A stretch of DNA of 64,000 nt, from positions 1,178,001-1,242,000 of the forward strand of contig NZ_LT629781.1 of assembly GCF_900105685.1 (NCBI RefSeq), written 5' to 3'. The DNA comes from Verrucomicrobium sp. GAS474. Lineage in GTDB: Bacteria > Verrucomicrobiota > Verrucomicrobiia > Methylacidiphilales > GAS474. The translations under genes were made by a program, and so were the position numbers. The notes below the pieces were generated by a model that worked only from the letters and a program-made list of their open reading frames with translations, did no database searches and was not told where the DNA came from. Positions 30,635 to 39,256 of this stretch are shown one piece after another. How positions within the stretch are numbered: position 1 is the first letter of the stretch; every line of letters begins with the position of its first letter.

Positions 30635-32785
30635 ATGATTTTTTCTATGACGGCAATGGCTCGGCGGGGATCCTCCCGCATGCGGTGGTCGGCTTTTCTG
30701 GGGGCGGTCCTCCCGTTCCTCTTCTCCCTGGGCGGCATGGGCGGCGACGCCCGGGCCGAGGATGCCCAGCCGTTGACGGGCTCGCTCGAGGTCGACGCCT
30801 CGCAGGTGCTCGGGCCGGTGAACCGGCTGGTCTTCGGCCACAACATCGAGGCGGCCGATTCGGCGGGGATCTTCGGCCCCACCGTGAAGGACAAGATCTA
30901 CCGGGGCGACGGCCTATGGCTCCCGAACGAGGGGAAGCCCTCCGAGGTGATCCTCGGGAAGGCGCGCGAGATCGGGATCAGCATGCTCCGCTATCCCGGA
31001 GGGTGTCTGGTCCACAACTTCGACTGGCGCAAGGCGGTCGGCCCGCGCGACAAGCGCGGCGACTGGCAGTTCGGCGTCGACGAGTATCTCCAGGTCTGCA
31101 ACGAGCTGAACATCGAGCCCCTCATGATGGTCAGCGACTATGTCCTCCCCGCCGAGGAGATGCCCCGCTTTGCCGCCGACCTTGTCGAATACCTCAACGC
31201 CCCCGCGACGCCCGACCATCCCTGGGCGATGAAGCGGAAGGAATGGGGCCATGCCGAGCCCTACAAGGTGAAGTGGTTCGAGCTGGGGAACGAGTCCGAC
31301 CACGGCAACCACGACGTCGTCCCCCGGCGGCAATACACGCCCGACGGCTATGCGAAGTATGCCGTCGATTGCATGGCGGCGATGCGGGCCGTCGATCCGA
31401 CGATCAAGATCGGCATCCTCTCGGCGACCGGCGCGCCGCCCGAGTCGGAGTGGAACAAGATCGTCTACCGGACGGCGGGAAAGAAGGCCGACTTCATCGT
31501 CGCCCACATGTACCTCGGCGGCTCCGGCGTGACGATCAACGACGACAATGAGCGGCAGGCCTATCTCACGGGCTTTTCGACCACCCGCGCCTACCAGAAC
31601 ACCCTCGACCGCTACCGGGAGAAAATCCTTCTCGAATGCGGGCGGAACGTCCCCCTGGCGATCACCGAGTTCAACAACTCCCTGGGCGGCGACAAGCCGA
31701 AGCCCTACCGCTTCACCCTCGCGGGCGGGCTGATCGCCGCCGACGTCATCCGCCTCCTCCTCCTGCCGGAGAACAACATCGCGATGGCGAATTTCTGGCA
31801 GATGTTCAACGGCTACTTCGGCTCGATCCGCATCGATTTCAAGACGACCCCCGATTATCAGACGAAGGATCTCGCCGCCTTCCGGCTCTTCCGGCTGTGG
31901 GGCCAGCACTTCGGCGCCGACCTCGTGAAGACGACGGTCGACGGGCCGAAGATGGAGGTCGACGGGATGGGCGGGGTCTCTCCCTCGCGGGGAACCGACT
32001 TCCGTCCCCCCCTCCTGATCGCCGACATTCCCGTCGCGTCGGAGATCGATCTCGGCGCCCTCGACGATCCGAAGCTGAAAGGCGAGATGACGCCCGACGG
32101 CGTGCTGAAGGTCGACTTCGACCAGATCACCGGGAACCATTACCCCTGCATCGGCCACTACAGGAAGCCGGGCGAAGTCGGCCCCGACGGCGCCGACTAC
32201 ACGCTCTCCTGCGAGGCCCGTTTCGTCCCCGGTCCGGGGAGCGCCGACGCGCCCATCGCGATGGGCCTGGGCGACGACCGGGGTTGGGGGAAATCGCACA
32301 GCGCGATCACGATCACCGGGATCAACGGTCCGGAGTGGAAGGAGATCTCGGGCACCCTCCGGGGGCTCAAGGACGCGCCGGGAGTCCAGATCGTCCTCCG
32401 GTTCGAGTCGGGGGCGAAGGTCATCTCGGGCCATCTGGAGGTCCGCAACATGAAGCTCCGCGCCATGACGAAGGCGACTTTCCCCGCCTACGACCTCCTC
32501 ACCAGCTCGGCCAGCCTCTCCAAGGGCGGCGACCGGCTCTATGTGATGGTCTTCAACAAGAGCGAGAACAAGCCGATCGCGACCGAGGTGCGGGTGAAGG
32601 GTTTCGCCGCCGCCCGCGTCCTCCGCTGGGAGGTCAACGGACCCTCGCTTGGGGCGATCGACGGTGTCCGCGACACGAAGGTCGGCGAGGCCGCGCCGGT
32701 CGACGGCGAGGCCGTCGCGATGACCTTCCCCGCCCATTCGATGACCGCGCTCGAATTCGAGAAAGCCGACGGGGCCAGGAAATAA
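30635..32785 (+). CDS. Alpha-L-arabinofuranosidase, GH51-like, secreted
   Basis: A 716-residue protein with a signal peptide (RWSAFLGAVLPFLFSLGGMGGDARAED region). The GH51 features are FGHNIEAAD, RYPGGCLVHNFDWR, the acid/base Glu220 in WFELGNES and the nucleophile Glu345 in AITEFNNS. A beta-sandwich region with a carbohydrate-binding-like insertion follows (about residues 450-610), and HSMTALEF closes the protein as in GH51 C-terminal domains. It should release arabinose from arabinan or arabinoxylan side chains outside the cytoplasm. ATGs at 30635, 30647 and 30656 are possible starts. It is 15 bases before a lectin-fold gene and shortly before an AraR-type regulator, which fits an arabinose theme. 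Confidence 0.85.
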   Translation: MIFSMTAMARRGSSRMRWSAFLGAVLPFLFSLGGMGGDARAEDAQPLTGSLEVDASQVLGPVNRLVFGHNIEAADSAGIFGPTVKDKIYRGDGLWLPNEGKPSEVILGKAREIGISMLRYPGGCLVHNFDWRKAVGPRDKRGDWQFGVDEYLQVCNELNIEPLMMVSDYVLPAEEMPRFAADLVEYLNAPATPDHPWAMKRKEWGHAEPYKVKWFELGNESDHGNHDVVPRRQYTPDGYAKYAVDCMAAMRAVDPTIKIGILSATGAPPESEWNKIVYRTAGKKADFIVAHMYLGGSGVTINDDNERQAYLTGFSTTRAYQNTLDRYREKILLECGRNVPLAITEFNNSLGGDKPKPYRFTLAGGLIAADVIRLLLLPENNIAMANFWQMFNGYFGSIRIDFKTTPDYQTKDLAAFRLFRLWGQHFGADLVKTTVDGPKMEVDGMGGVSPSRGTDFRPPLLIADIPVASEIDLGALDDPKLKGEMTPDGVLKVDFDQITGNHYPCIGHYRKPGEVGPDGADYTLSCEARFVPGPGSADAPIAMGLGDDRGWGKSHSAITITGINGPEWKEISGTLRGLKDAPGVQIVLRFESGAKVISGHLEVRNMKLRAMTKATFPAYDLLTSSASLSKGGDRLYVMVFNKSENKPIATEVRVKGFAAARVLRWEVNGPSLGAIDGVRDTKVGEAAPVDGEAVAMTFPAHSMTALEFEKADGARK

Positions 32786-32800
32786 TCGGGAAGCAAAGCC

Positions 32801-33493
32801 ATGAAACGACTCCGTTGCGCCTCGCTTTTCCTCGGCCTCACCCTTGCCCTGGCCCGTGCCGAGACGACGGTGCAGGACGGCTTCAACAAGGAGTCCCGGA
32901 ACGCCCTCGACGGGGCGGCGACCGAGACCGGCGAGTCGAGCTGGGAGGCGACGCCGAACGTCCGGATCCTGAAACAGGACGACGGAGATGGCGCGGTGGG
33001 AGTGCGCGACGAGCAGGCCTTCCTCCTCCGGTTGCCGGTGACTGCCGAAGCGGAGAACGTGGCGATCGAGGCGCGGGTCCATCCCGACGCGAAGGACCCG
33101 AACCGGTGGATCGGGGTCGGCATGGGGGCGAAGGGAACCCTCGATGCCATGAACGTGAATATCAACTGGCCGCTGGGCGTCTACCTCGTCCTCGACGGGA
33201 AGGGGCACTATCAGTGCCTCTACAATCCGGGCAGGGAAGGGGTCGCCACCACGCAGCAAATCCAGGGCGGCGACGCCACCGGCTTCTCGCCGGGCGGCTG
33301 GAACCGGCTGAAGGTCGAGTACCACCGGAAGAACAATACGGTTTCGATGTGGGTCAACGGGGAGAAGGTTGTCAGCAGCGCGAATCTCGAGAAAAAGGGA
33401 TTCGTCTCCAGCATCGCCGTGGCGGGGCTCTCCGGTTACGGCATGAACCCGGACCAGCGGAACATCGACGATGTCGTCCTCACGACACCCTAG
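32801..33493 (+). CDS. Secreted concanavalin-like (LamG-type) protein
   Basis: A 230-residue protein with a signal peptide (MKRLRCASLFLGLTLALARA) and one beta-sandwich domain. WNRLKVEYHRKNNTVSMWVNGEKV is the hallmark strand pair of LamG/laminarin-like or DUF1080-type folds, and the ending NIDDVVLTTP is the usual last strand. It lacks recognisable catalytic residues, so glycan binding is the simplest reading. It follows the GH51 gene by 15 bases and probably shares its transcript. The N-terminal lectin-like units of the protein at 34760 end in a similar way (WIDDVLLYP). Confidence 0.65.
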   Translation: MKRLRCASLFLGLTLALARAETTVQDGFNKESRNALDGAATETGESSWEATPNVRILKQDDGDGAVGVRDEQAFLLRLPVTAEAENVAIEARVHPDAKDPNRWIGVGMGAKGTLDAMNVNINWPLGVYLVLDGKGHYQCLYNPGREGVATTQQIQGGDATGFSPGGWNRLKVEYHRKNNTVSMWVNGEKVVSSANLEKKGFVSSIAVAGLSGYGMNPDQRNIDDVVLTTP

Positions 33494-33565
33494 AACTCTT
33501 AGAGGCTTTGCCCGACCGGAACCCCTTTTATTCGGCAGTCTAATGTGGTAATTTGTGATCGAATT

Positions 33566-34660
33566 ATGGCTCCCCTTCAATCGACAACCAAATTGGACGA
33601 AATCTTCAAGATCCTTGAAGATCGCATTCTTCAGGGTGTGTGGCCGGTCAACGGCAAGATTCCGCCCGAAGTGGAGTTGGCCGAGGAATTGGGCTGCAGC
33701 CGGTTCACGGTGAGTCGGGCCATTACCCGACTGGCCCATGAGGGTCTGGTCGAGCGGCGCACCCGGACGGGAACGCGCGTGATCCGTTCCAATTCGCAGC
33801 GGGGTGCCGCCCTGCTCGAGCTGAACGCCTTCGCCTTCGTCTTCCCGAGTGACCGGCACGAAGGCATCGCGAAGACGGTGAGCGGATTTTCCGGGGCCGC
33901 CCATCAGGCGTCGCGCCGCATGGTGACCCTGACGACGGGGACCGATTTCCGCAAGGAAGCCGAGATGATCACCCGGCTCAAGGAATTCGACGTGAAGGGC
34001 GTCGTCCTTTACTCGTTGGCCGGGTGCGGGACGCCGGAGGACCAGATCAACGTCCTGCAGATCCTGGGCCGCTCCCAGGTGCCGATCGTCCTCGCCTGCA
34101 TCAGCATGCCGGGAATCGACCTGCCCGCGGTGATCTCCGACGATTTCGACGCCGGACGGATGATGACCGATTACCTGATCGGCAAGGGGCTCAAGCGGAT
34201 CGGCTTCTTCGGGCCGGGCCGGGCCGTCGGCGCGTTGATGGGGTACCAGTTCGCGATGGAAAACGCGGGGCTCCCCGTCGATCCCTCCCTGGTGAACCTC
34301 CCGACGACGATGCATCCGAATTTCGAGGACGCCTTCGCCGAGCCGACGCGGCTGGCCGAGGCCTATCTCAAGGGATGCCGCGGGCTGGAGGGCGTGGTCT
34401 GCAGCTTCGACCTTCTGGCGCGGGCGCTCCTTCGCGTAGCCAAGAAGAACGGCCTCCGCGTCCCGCACGATCTGAAGGTGGTCGGGGTCGACGACTTCGC
34501 CCAGGACCCCGGGGAAATTCCCCTGACCACCTACCATATTCCGTATGAGGCGATCGGCCGCCGCGCCTTCGAGCGGCTCGACGAAGTGGTGCGGGGGATT
34601 CCGCAGCCGATTCCGATCGAGCGGATCAAGGGACACGTGGTGGTGCGCGAGAGCGCCTAG
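33566..34660 (+). CDS. AraR-type transcriptional regulator (GntR winged helix with LacI-type sugar-sensing domain)
   Basis: A regulator of 364 residues from the ATG at 33566 (a GTG at 33545 adds seven residues). Residues ~8-75 are a GntR winged helix-turn-helix with PPEVELAEELGCSRFTVSRAI and the wing VERRTRTGTRVI. The remainder is a periplasmic-binding-protein-like sensor of the LacI type (VVGVDDFAQDPGEIPLTTY near the end). This hybrid is the architecture of Bacillus AraR. Lying just downstream of the GH51 arabinofuranosidase, it likely represses arabinoside genes until a sugar binds. The sequence TTTGTGATCGAATT immediately before its start could be an autoregulatory site. Confidence 0.82.
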   Translation: MAPLQSTTKLDEIFKILEDRILQGVWPVNGKIPPEVELAEELGCSRFTVSRAITRLAHEGLVERRTRTGTRVIRSNSQRGAALLELNAFAFVFPSDRHEGIAKTVSGFSGAAHQASRRMVTLTTGTDFRKEAEMITRLKEFDVKGVVLYSLAGCGTPEDQINVLQILGRSQVPIVLACISMPGIDLPAVISDDFDAGRMMTDYLIGKGLKRIGFFGPGRAVGALMGYQFAMENAGLPVDPSLVNLPTTMHPNFEDAFAEPTRLAEAYLKGCRGLEGVVCSFDLLARALLRVAKKNGLRVPHDLKVVGVDDFAQDPGEIPLTTYHIPYEAIGRRAFERLDEVVRGIPQPIPIERIKGHVVVRESA

Positions 34661-34693
34661 TTCGAGATTCGAGATTCCCAAAAAGGATGCATC

Positions 34694-34724
34694 AAAGGCC
34701 GGGGGGATTCTTCGGGCTTTTTTA
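34694..34724 (+). terminator. Imperfect Rho-independent terminator
   Basis: AAAGGCC (34694-34700) and GGGCTTT (34714-34720) form an imperfect stem followed by a run of T (34718-34723), 34 bases after the stop of the AraR-type gene. It marks the end of that transcript before the next secreted protein. Confidence 0.45.
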
Positions 34725-34759
34725 TTCCTAAATTTAAATAATTACAACCACTCCAATAT

Positions 34760-37567
34760 ATGAAGCTATCTGCCGGTTTTATGGGTAACATTCGAGCCCA
34801 TTTTATCTCGAATGGGCGGGTTCTTCTTTTTCTTCCCCTGGTGCTTCTGTGCGGAACCACCTCCCTGCGGGCGACGCAGGGCGGGCCGCTGAACGTCGGT
34901 TATCTCGTCGACGAGCAATTCGCCTACTTCGGGAATCCCTCGACGGGAGACGACAAGGTCTCCGATTGGGACATCGACTCGACGGGAGGGACGATCTCCT
35001 CGGTCTACTGGAAGTACGCCAGCCTCGGCGGCGCCCTCAAGATGAGGAAGAGCTTCATTCCGCAGGCGACGGGGTCGATCACGCTCGAGTTCTGCTTCAA
35101 TCTCCAGGCCAAGATCGACGGGAATATCTGGGCGATCCGCTCCGGGGATACCAACGCCGTTGTCTTCAAGACCTCGGGCGGGGCGTTCGGCTACGAGACT
35201 TCGACGGGCGGCTTCACCGCCCTCGTCGCGAACTATGCGGCGCAGACGAACTACGCCGTCCGGGCGACGCTCTATCCGGCGACTCACGGCTTCGACGTTA
35301 CGGTGAACGGCGCGCGGGCGGCGGGGATGCCGGTCGCCATGAGGAACACGGTGAGCCAGGTCGATTCCGTCTACATCGAAACGCCCGCGGGCCTCGGCGA
35401 ACAGCAGCTCTACTTCGTGACCGTCACGAAGGGGTACATCGTCAACGAACGCTTCACGTGCGCCACCGCCGGGATTACCCCCAGCGGCTGGGGAGCCACG
35501 ACGGCGGGCGGCCTCTGCAGCCCGCAGCTGCTCTCCACCCGCACGCCGATCCCGAATCCCAAGCAGCCGATGGGCTTCCGCATGGACGACACCTCGACGA
35601 CGGCGATGGCGACCCTCAATTACAGCTTCACGCCGAACGGCTCGAAACTGGCGTGGGAGTACAAGTTCCTCCTGCCGGCGAAGGTCGACGGGGTGATCAT
35701 GTATCTCCGCAACGGGAGCTCGGGCGGCGTGACGCTCACCACCTCGGGGGGGAACATCGCCTGTTACTCGACGACGTCCTCGACGACGACGGTATGGAGC
35801 AACTACGTGGCGAACGTCTGGTACGTGGTCCGCGTGGTCCTCGATCCCGCGACCGACCTGGCCGATGTCTACATCAACGGGAAATACCGCACCACGATCG
35901 GCTATTCCGGCGGCAACCTCAGCAGCATGGCCTTCGGCACCTCGATGTCGGGGATGGGGACGATGTGGATCGACGACGTCCTCCTCTATCCTTTCCAGGA
36001 ACGGGCCGCCGACTACGTGCCCGACGTCGCGCCGATCTCCCACGGCTCCCTCAAGGTCGGGATGCAGACCTTCTTTGCCGGATGGCGGAACGGGCAGCAC
36101 CTCGGCTGGGACTGGATCTACCGGTATCCGAATCACGATCCGGCCCTCGGCTTCTACGACGAGGGGAACAGCGAGGTGATGGATTGGGAGCTGAAGTGGA
36201 TGTCCGAGGCCGGCGTCGATTTCTTCATGGACTGCTGGTACGGGAGCACGAACGGCGATCCGATCAAGCAGCCGACCTTCGAGTCGACCCAGGGCGCGAT
36301 CCACGAGGGCTATTTCTACGCGAAGAACACCGGCAACGTGCAGTTCGCCATCGCCGATTTCTCCCTTTCCGGCGCGACGACCACGGCGGCGTTCCAGAAC
36401 GCGATCGTCCCTTACTGGGTCGAGTATTATTTCCGCGATCCCCGCTACATGCGGATCGACAACAAGGCGGTGGTCGCCTTCGGGAACGCCACCGACTGGG
36501 TCAACGGCCTGGGGACGGCGACGGCGCTGGCCGAAACCAATTTCCTGCGGACCCAGATTTCGGCCGCCGGGTACAGCGGCGCGATCCTCCTGGCCCGTTG
36601 CGGCGACGCGAACACCGCCATCCTGAGCCAGCTGAGCGCGGCCGGATTCGACGCCTGCTACACCTACGCCTGGATCTCCAACAACATCACGACGATCCAA
36701 AGCGCGTTGACGAGCCAGAAGACCGCCGGGGCGTCCGCCACGCCCCATGCGATCTACCCGATCGGCGTCTCCTCGCAGGGGCGCAGCGGCGAGGCGTGGG
36801 ACCAGACCGGCCCCGGTTACATCAGCCCCGCCGATTTCACGACGATGAACGGGTGGATGAAGAACACCTTCGCCCCCAGCATCTCCAGCGCCTCCGCGAC
36901 GGCGGCGGGAGGGAAGATGGTCCTCTTCGACAATTGGAACGAATTCGGCGAGGGCCACTACATCGCCCCGACGGCCCTGCTCGGCTACGGCGCCACCGAC
37001 GGCTTCGGCTACCTCAACGGAATCCGCAGCGTCTTCCTCCCCGCCTCGACGGTGACCAACGTGGTGCCGACGGCCACGCAGAAGGCGCGGATGAATATCC
37101 TCTACTCCCGTGCCTGGACGGGCCGGACCTGGGCCTTCGACTCGATCTATCCCGACACCGAGGGTTGGATGGCGAACTTCCAGGTCTCCAGCCTCGACCA
37201 GCAGGGCGGCTACCTCAAGGGCTACTCCGGGGGGGCCGACCCGTCGATCATCTCGGCCGACGGTTACAACATCCCCACCGCCACCTACCGCCACGTCGAG
37301 GTGCGGATGCAGACCGTCTCCTCGGGAACCGCCGCCCGGATCTACTTCACCTCCAATAGCGACGGGACGATGAGCCAGGCGAAGTCCCAGGCGGCCTCGA
37401 CCGCCCTCGTCAACGACGGGGCCTACCACGTCTACACGTTCGACATGTCGACGGTGCCGGGCTGGACCGGGGCGAGCGCCATCCGGCGGCTCCGTTTCGA
37501 TCCCATCGACATCGGCGCCTCGGCGAGCGACGTCTTCTCCATCGATTACATCAAGGTCCTGCCTTAG
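34760..37567 (+). CDS. Large secreted WbsX/GH99-like protein with N-terminal lectin-like domains
   Basis: A 935-residue protein with a signal peptide (VLLFLPLVLLCGTTSLRA). Residues ~45-220 and ~225-415 form two related concanavalin-like units, each opening with a phrase of the type 'DEQF/NERF' and containing paired strands (the second ends GTMWIDDVLLYPFQ). Residues ~430-790 are a TIM-barrel-like domain with FFAGWRNGQHLG, DFFMDCWYGST and, late, LFDNWNEFGEGHYIAPT, the signature of the WbsX/GH99-like group. The C-terminal ~140 residues are a beta-sandwich ending FSIDYIKVLP, resembling a carbohydrate-binding module. WbsX-type domains are thought to cleave or modify mannose- or rhamnose-rich glycans; the activity here is unproven. 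Confidence 0.7.
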   Translation: MKLSAGFMGNIRAHFISNGRVLLFLPLVLLCGTTSLRATQGGPLNVGYLVDEQFAYFGNPSTGDDKVSDWDIDSTGGTISSVYWKYASLGGALKMRKSFIPQATGSITLEFCFNLQAKIDGNIWAIRSGDTNAVVFKTSGGAFGYETSTGGFTALVANYAAQTNYAVRATLYPATHGFDVTVNGARAAGMPVAMRNTVSQVDSVYIETPAGLGEQQLYFVTVTKGYIVNERFTCATAGITPSGWGATTAGGLCSPQLLSTRTPIPNPKQPMGFRMDDTSTTAMATLNYSFTPNGSKLAWEYKFLLPAKVDGVIMYLRNGSSGGVTLTTSGGNIACYSTTSSTTTVWSNYVANVWYVVRVVLDPATDLADVYINGKYRTTIGYSGGNLSSMAFGTSMSGMGTMWIDDVLLYPFQERAADYVPDVAPISHGSLKVGMQTFFAGWRNGQHLGWDWIYRYPNHDPALGFYDEGNSEVMDWELKWMSEAGVDFFMDCWYGSTNGDPIKQPTFESTQGAIHEGYFYAKNTGNVQFAIADFSLSGATTTAAFQNAIVPYWVEYYFRDPRYMRIDNKAVVAFGNATDWVNGLGTATALAETNFLRTQISAAGYSGAILLARCGDANTAILSQLSAAGFDACYTYAWISNNITTIQSALTSQKTAGASATPHAIYPIGVSSQGRSGEAWDQTGPGYISPADFTTMNGWMKNTFAPSISSASATAAGGKMVLFDNWNEFGEGHYIAPTALLGYGATDGFGYLNGIRSVFLPASTVTNVVPTATQKARMNILYSRAWTGRTWAFDSIYPDTEGWMANFQVSSLDQQGGYLKGYSGGADPSIISADGYNIPTATYRHVEVRMQTVSSGTAARIYFTSNSDGTMSQAKSQAASTALVNDGAYHVYTFDMSTVPGWTGASAIRRLRFDPIDIGASASDVFSIDYIKVLP

Positions 37568-37599
37568 GGGGCAGCCGGGACCGGGTGCCCGTCGCTGGA

Positions 37600-38322
37600 T
37601 CAGGCCTTCCTGGCCGGCCGCCGGTCCCGCTTGTCGACGACTTCGATCGCGGCCGCCTTGTCGAGCAGCTCCTGCTGGTGCTTGGCGCCGTAGCGGACGT
37701 GGTCGCGCGTCGTCCGTTCGGCCTTGTCGGGATCGCCGCTCATGAGGGCGTCGAGGAGCTTCCGGTGCCAGTGGGCCGGGCTCGGCCACAGCTTGCCGCT
37801 GACCCAGGTGAAGAACATGAAGTGGCGGCGCCAGAGACGTTCCACTTCCCGGATAAGAAGGCGTGATTCGCTGAGGCGGGCCACGGCGAGGTGGAATTCC
37901 TGGTGGACCTCCATGTCGGCGCGGGAGTAGGTCCCGGCCTTCCGCAGGAGCGCGTCGACCCGGTCGGCCAGCGCCTCCAGCCGGGGAAGGTCGGAGGCCT
38001 TGATTTTCCGCGAGACGATGCGGGCCACCTGGCATTCCAGCGCCTCCCGGAGGATCGATTCGTCGGTCAGGCGCTGCGGGGTGACGCGGGTCACCCGCGT
38101 GCCGTACATGGGGGCGCTCTCGGCGAGGCCGTCGGTCTCCAGCCGCCACAGGGCTTCGGAAACCGTCGCCTGGCTCAGGTGGAACCGCTGGGTCAACTCG
38201 CGGCGGACGAGGCGCGTCCCGGGCGGCAGCTTGCCGCTCAGGATCTCGAATTCGAGGTTCCGGAAGAGGCGGACCGCCTGGGTTTCAAACTCAAATTCGG
38301 CACCTTCGGGCTTTAAATTCAT
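37600..38322 (-). CDS. FadR/FCD-type GntR transcriptional regulator
   Basis: A 240-residue regulator starting at the ATG at 38322; the frame remains open further upstream only by crossing the neighbouring gene. Residues ~15-80 are a GntR winged helix (LVRRELTQRFHLSQATVSEALWRLE, wing ESAPMYGTRVTRV). Residues ~90-225 are an all-helical FCD domain with the metal/ligand His residues in MEVHQEFHLAVA and TRDHVRYG. FCD regulators usually sense hexuronates, other sugar acids or short organic acids. It lies downstream of the D-lyxose isomerase gene on the same strand, with a palindrome-rich gap between them, so it may control that gene and itself. Confidence 0.8.
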   Translation of the reverse strand: MNLKPEGAEFEFETQAVRLFRNLEFEILSGKLPPGTRLVRRELTQRFHLSQATVSEALWRLETDGLAESAPMYGTRVTRVTPQRLTDESILREALECQVARIVSRKIKASDLPRLEALADRVDALLRKAGTYSRADMEVHQEFHLAVARLSESRLLIREVERLWRRHFMFFTWVSGKLWPSPAHWHRKLLDALMSGDPDKAERTTRDHVRYGAKHQQELLDKAAAIEVVDKRDRRPARKA

Positions 38323-38357
38323 GGGGAAGAACGGCTCCAGCCGTTCTAACCGGGAAC

Positions 38358-38398
38358 GTGTTTTGGTGAAATCAAATAAATGAGATCGATCAAAACAC
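38358..38398 (-). promoter_or_regulatory. Operator region of the FadR-type regulator gene
   Basis: GTGTTTTG (38358-38365) and CAAAACAC (38391-38398) are a perfect 8-base inverted repeat. Inside it, 38380-38395 reads ATGAGATCGATCAAAA, matching 13 of 16 positions of the palindrome at 39174-39189. It lies 36-76 bases upstream of the regulator start, as expected for autoregulation. Confidence 0.45.
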
Positions 38399-38417
38399 CC
38401 ATCCGCTACCCGCGAAG

Positions 38418-38441
38418 CCCCGCTTCCTCTCAGGAGCGGGG
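38418..38441 (-). terminator. Stem-loop at the end of the D-lyxose isomerase gene
   Basis: CCCCGC (38418-38423) pairs with GCGGGG (38436-38441); further pairs inside extend the stem. It overlaps the stop codon of the isomerase. There is no T-run on the minus strand, so it is a weak or Rho-type terminator at best, or a processing hairpin. Confidence 0.3.
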
Positions 38442-39158
38442 GGTCGGGTACTCGTGGCAGAGGTAGCAGGTGCGCGGCGCGTCCTCGAGGAGGGTGGGAA
38501 ACCGGCAGGCCCAGGGATCGGCGAAGACGTTGTCGTTCCAGTCGTCGCAGACCGAGGATACCTCGCTGCTGACGGCATAGCGCCCGCCGGCGATCGGGGT
38601 GCCGCTTCCCTCGGCGGCCCAGAATTGGTGGAACGTCCGGGGCGGGATGCTCAGGCTTTCGCCGGGACGGATGCGGATCTCCTCGCCCGCCGGCCTGGCG
38701 TGGGAGAAGCCGTCGATCTGGACGGTCAGCGGGCCGTCGCCGGGCCGCTCTCCCGGGCCGACGGGCCGGAGGACGATGATGACGTCGCCCCCGCCCCGAT
38801 TGATGATGTCTTCCCGCTTCGAGCGGTGGTAATGCATCGGCGATTTTTGTCCCTCCGGCTCGATCAGCAGCTTCTCGGCATACGATTTGGGATAGCGCGG
38901 ATCGCTCGGCCTGCCGTTGCGGAGAGTGAAGAGGCACCGGCCGATCTCCGAGAAGCGGCCGCTGCCGAAGTCGGTGACATCCCAGCCGAGCATGCAGTCG
39001 CGGATCTCGGCCGCCTTGGCCCCGGCGGCCCCGTCCCACTGGTCGACGCTCCAGTCGGCAAAGGGGGGAAGCGGGATGTGCAGTGCGGCGAGGACCGCCC
39101 GGGCAACCTCGACCGAGTGGTTCACCAGCGAGCGGGAAAGGGTGCCGGATGGAGTCAT
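38430..39158 (-). CDS. D-lyxose (D-mannose) ketol-isomerase, cupin family
   Basis: A 242-residue protein matching the D-lyxose isomerase family. The metal-binding cupin segment KSPMHYHRSKREDIINRGGG has the His-x-His...Glu ligands, and PPRTFHQFWA supplies the later His. The C-terminal EVSSVCDDWNDNVFADP is also typical. The ATG at 39158 gives the standard N-terminus; a longer frame reaches 39224 but would run through the palindrome at 39174. It converts D-lyxose to D-xylulose and usually also D-mannose to D-fructose, so it would feed hydrolysis products into central metabolism. Its probable regulator gene lies downstream. Confidence 0.85.
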   Translation of the reverse strand: MTPSGTLSRSLVNHSVEVARAVLAALHIPLPPFADWSVDQWDGAAGAKAAEIRDCMLGWDVTDFGSGRFSEIGRCLFTLRNGRPSDPRYPKSYAEKLLIEPEGQKSPMHYHRSKREDIINRGGGDVIIVLRPVGPGERPGDGPLTVQIDGFSHARPAGEEIRIRPGESLSIPPRTFHQFWAAEGSGTPIAGGRYAVSSEVSSVCDDWNDNVFADPWACRFPTLLEDAPRTCYLCHEYPTPRS

Positions 39159-39173
39159 TAAAGGATGATATCG

Positions 39174-39189
39174 ATTTGATCGATCAAAT
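39174..39189 (-). promoter_or_regulatory. Perfect 16-base palindrome upstream of the lyxose isomerase gene
   Basis: ATTTGATCGATCAAAT is a perfect palindrome 15 bases upstream of the isomerase start. Related sites precede the FadR-type regulator gene (38380-38395) and the sialidase-like gene (18866-18881). The position suggests a repressor operator overlapping the start of the transcript. Confidence 0.55.
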
Positions 39190-39256
39190 TCAAGAGGAGA
39201 GTAAGCTGCCTGCGGCAGTCCCATCCCTCCGCGCCCCTCCCCCAGTGTCGATCGCC

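Noticed and set aside
30914-34681. A 1255-codon minus-strand frame across GH51 and the AraR-type gene
   Set aside because: Both + strand genes have catalytic motifs and signal or HTH segments; the antisense product has none.
38322-39039. N-terminal extension of the FadR-type regulator frame
   Set aside because: It crosses the lyxose isomerase gene in another phase and is Arg/Gly/Pro-rich; the ATG at 38322 gives a normal GntR start.
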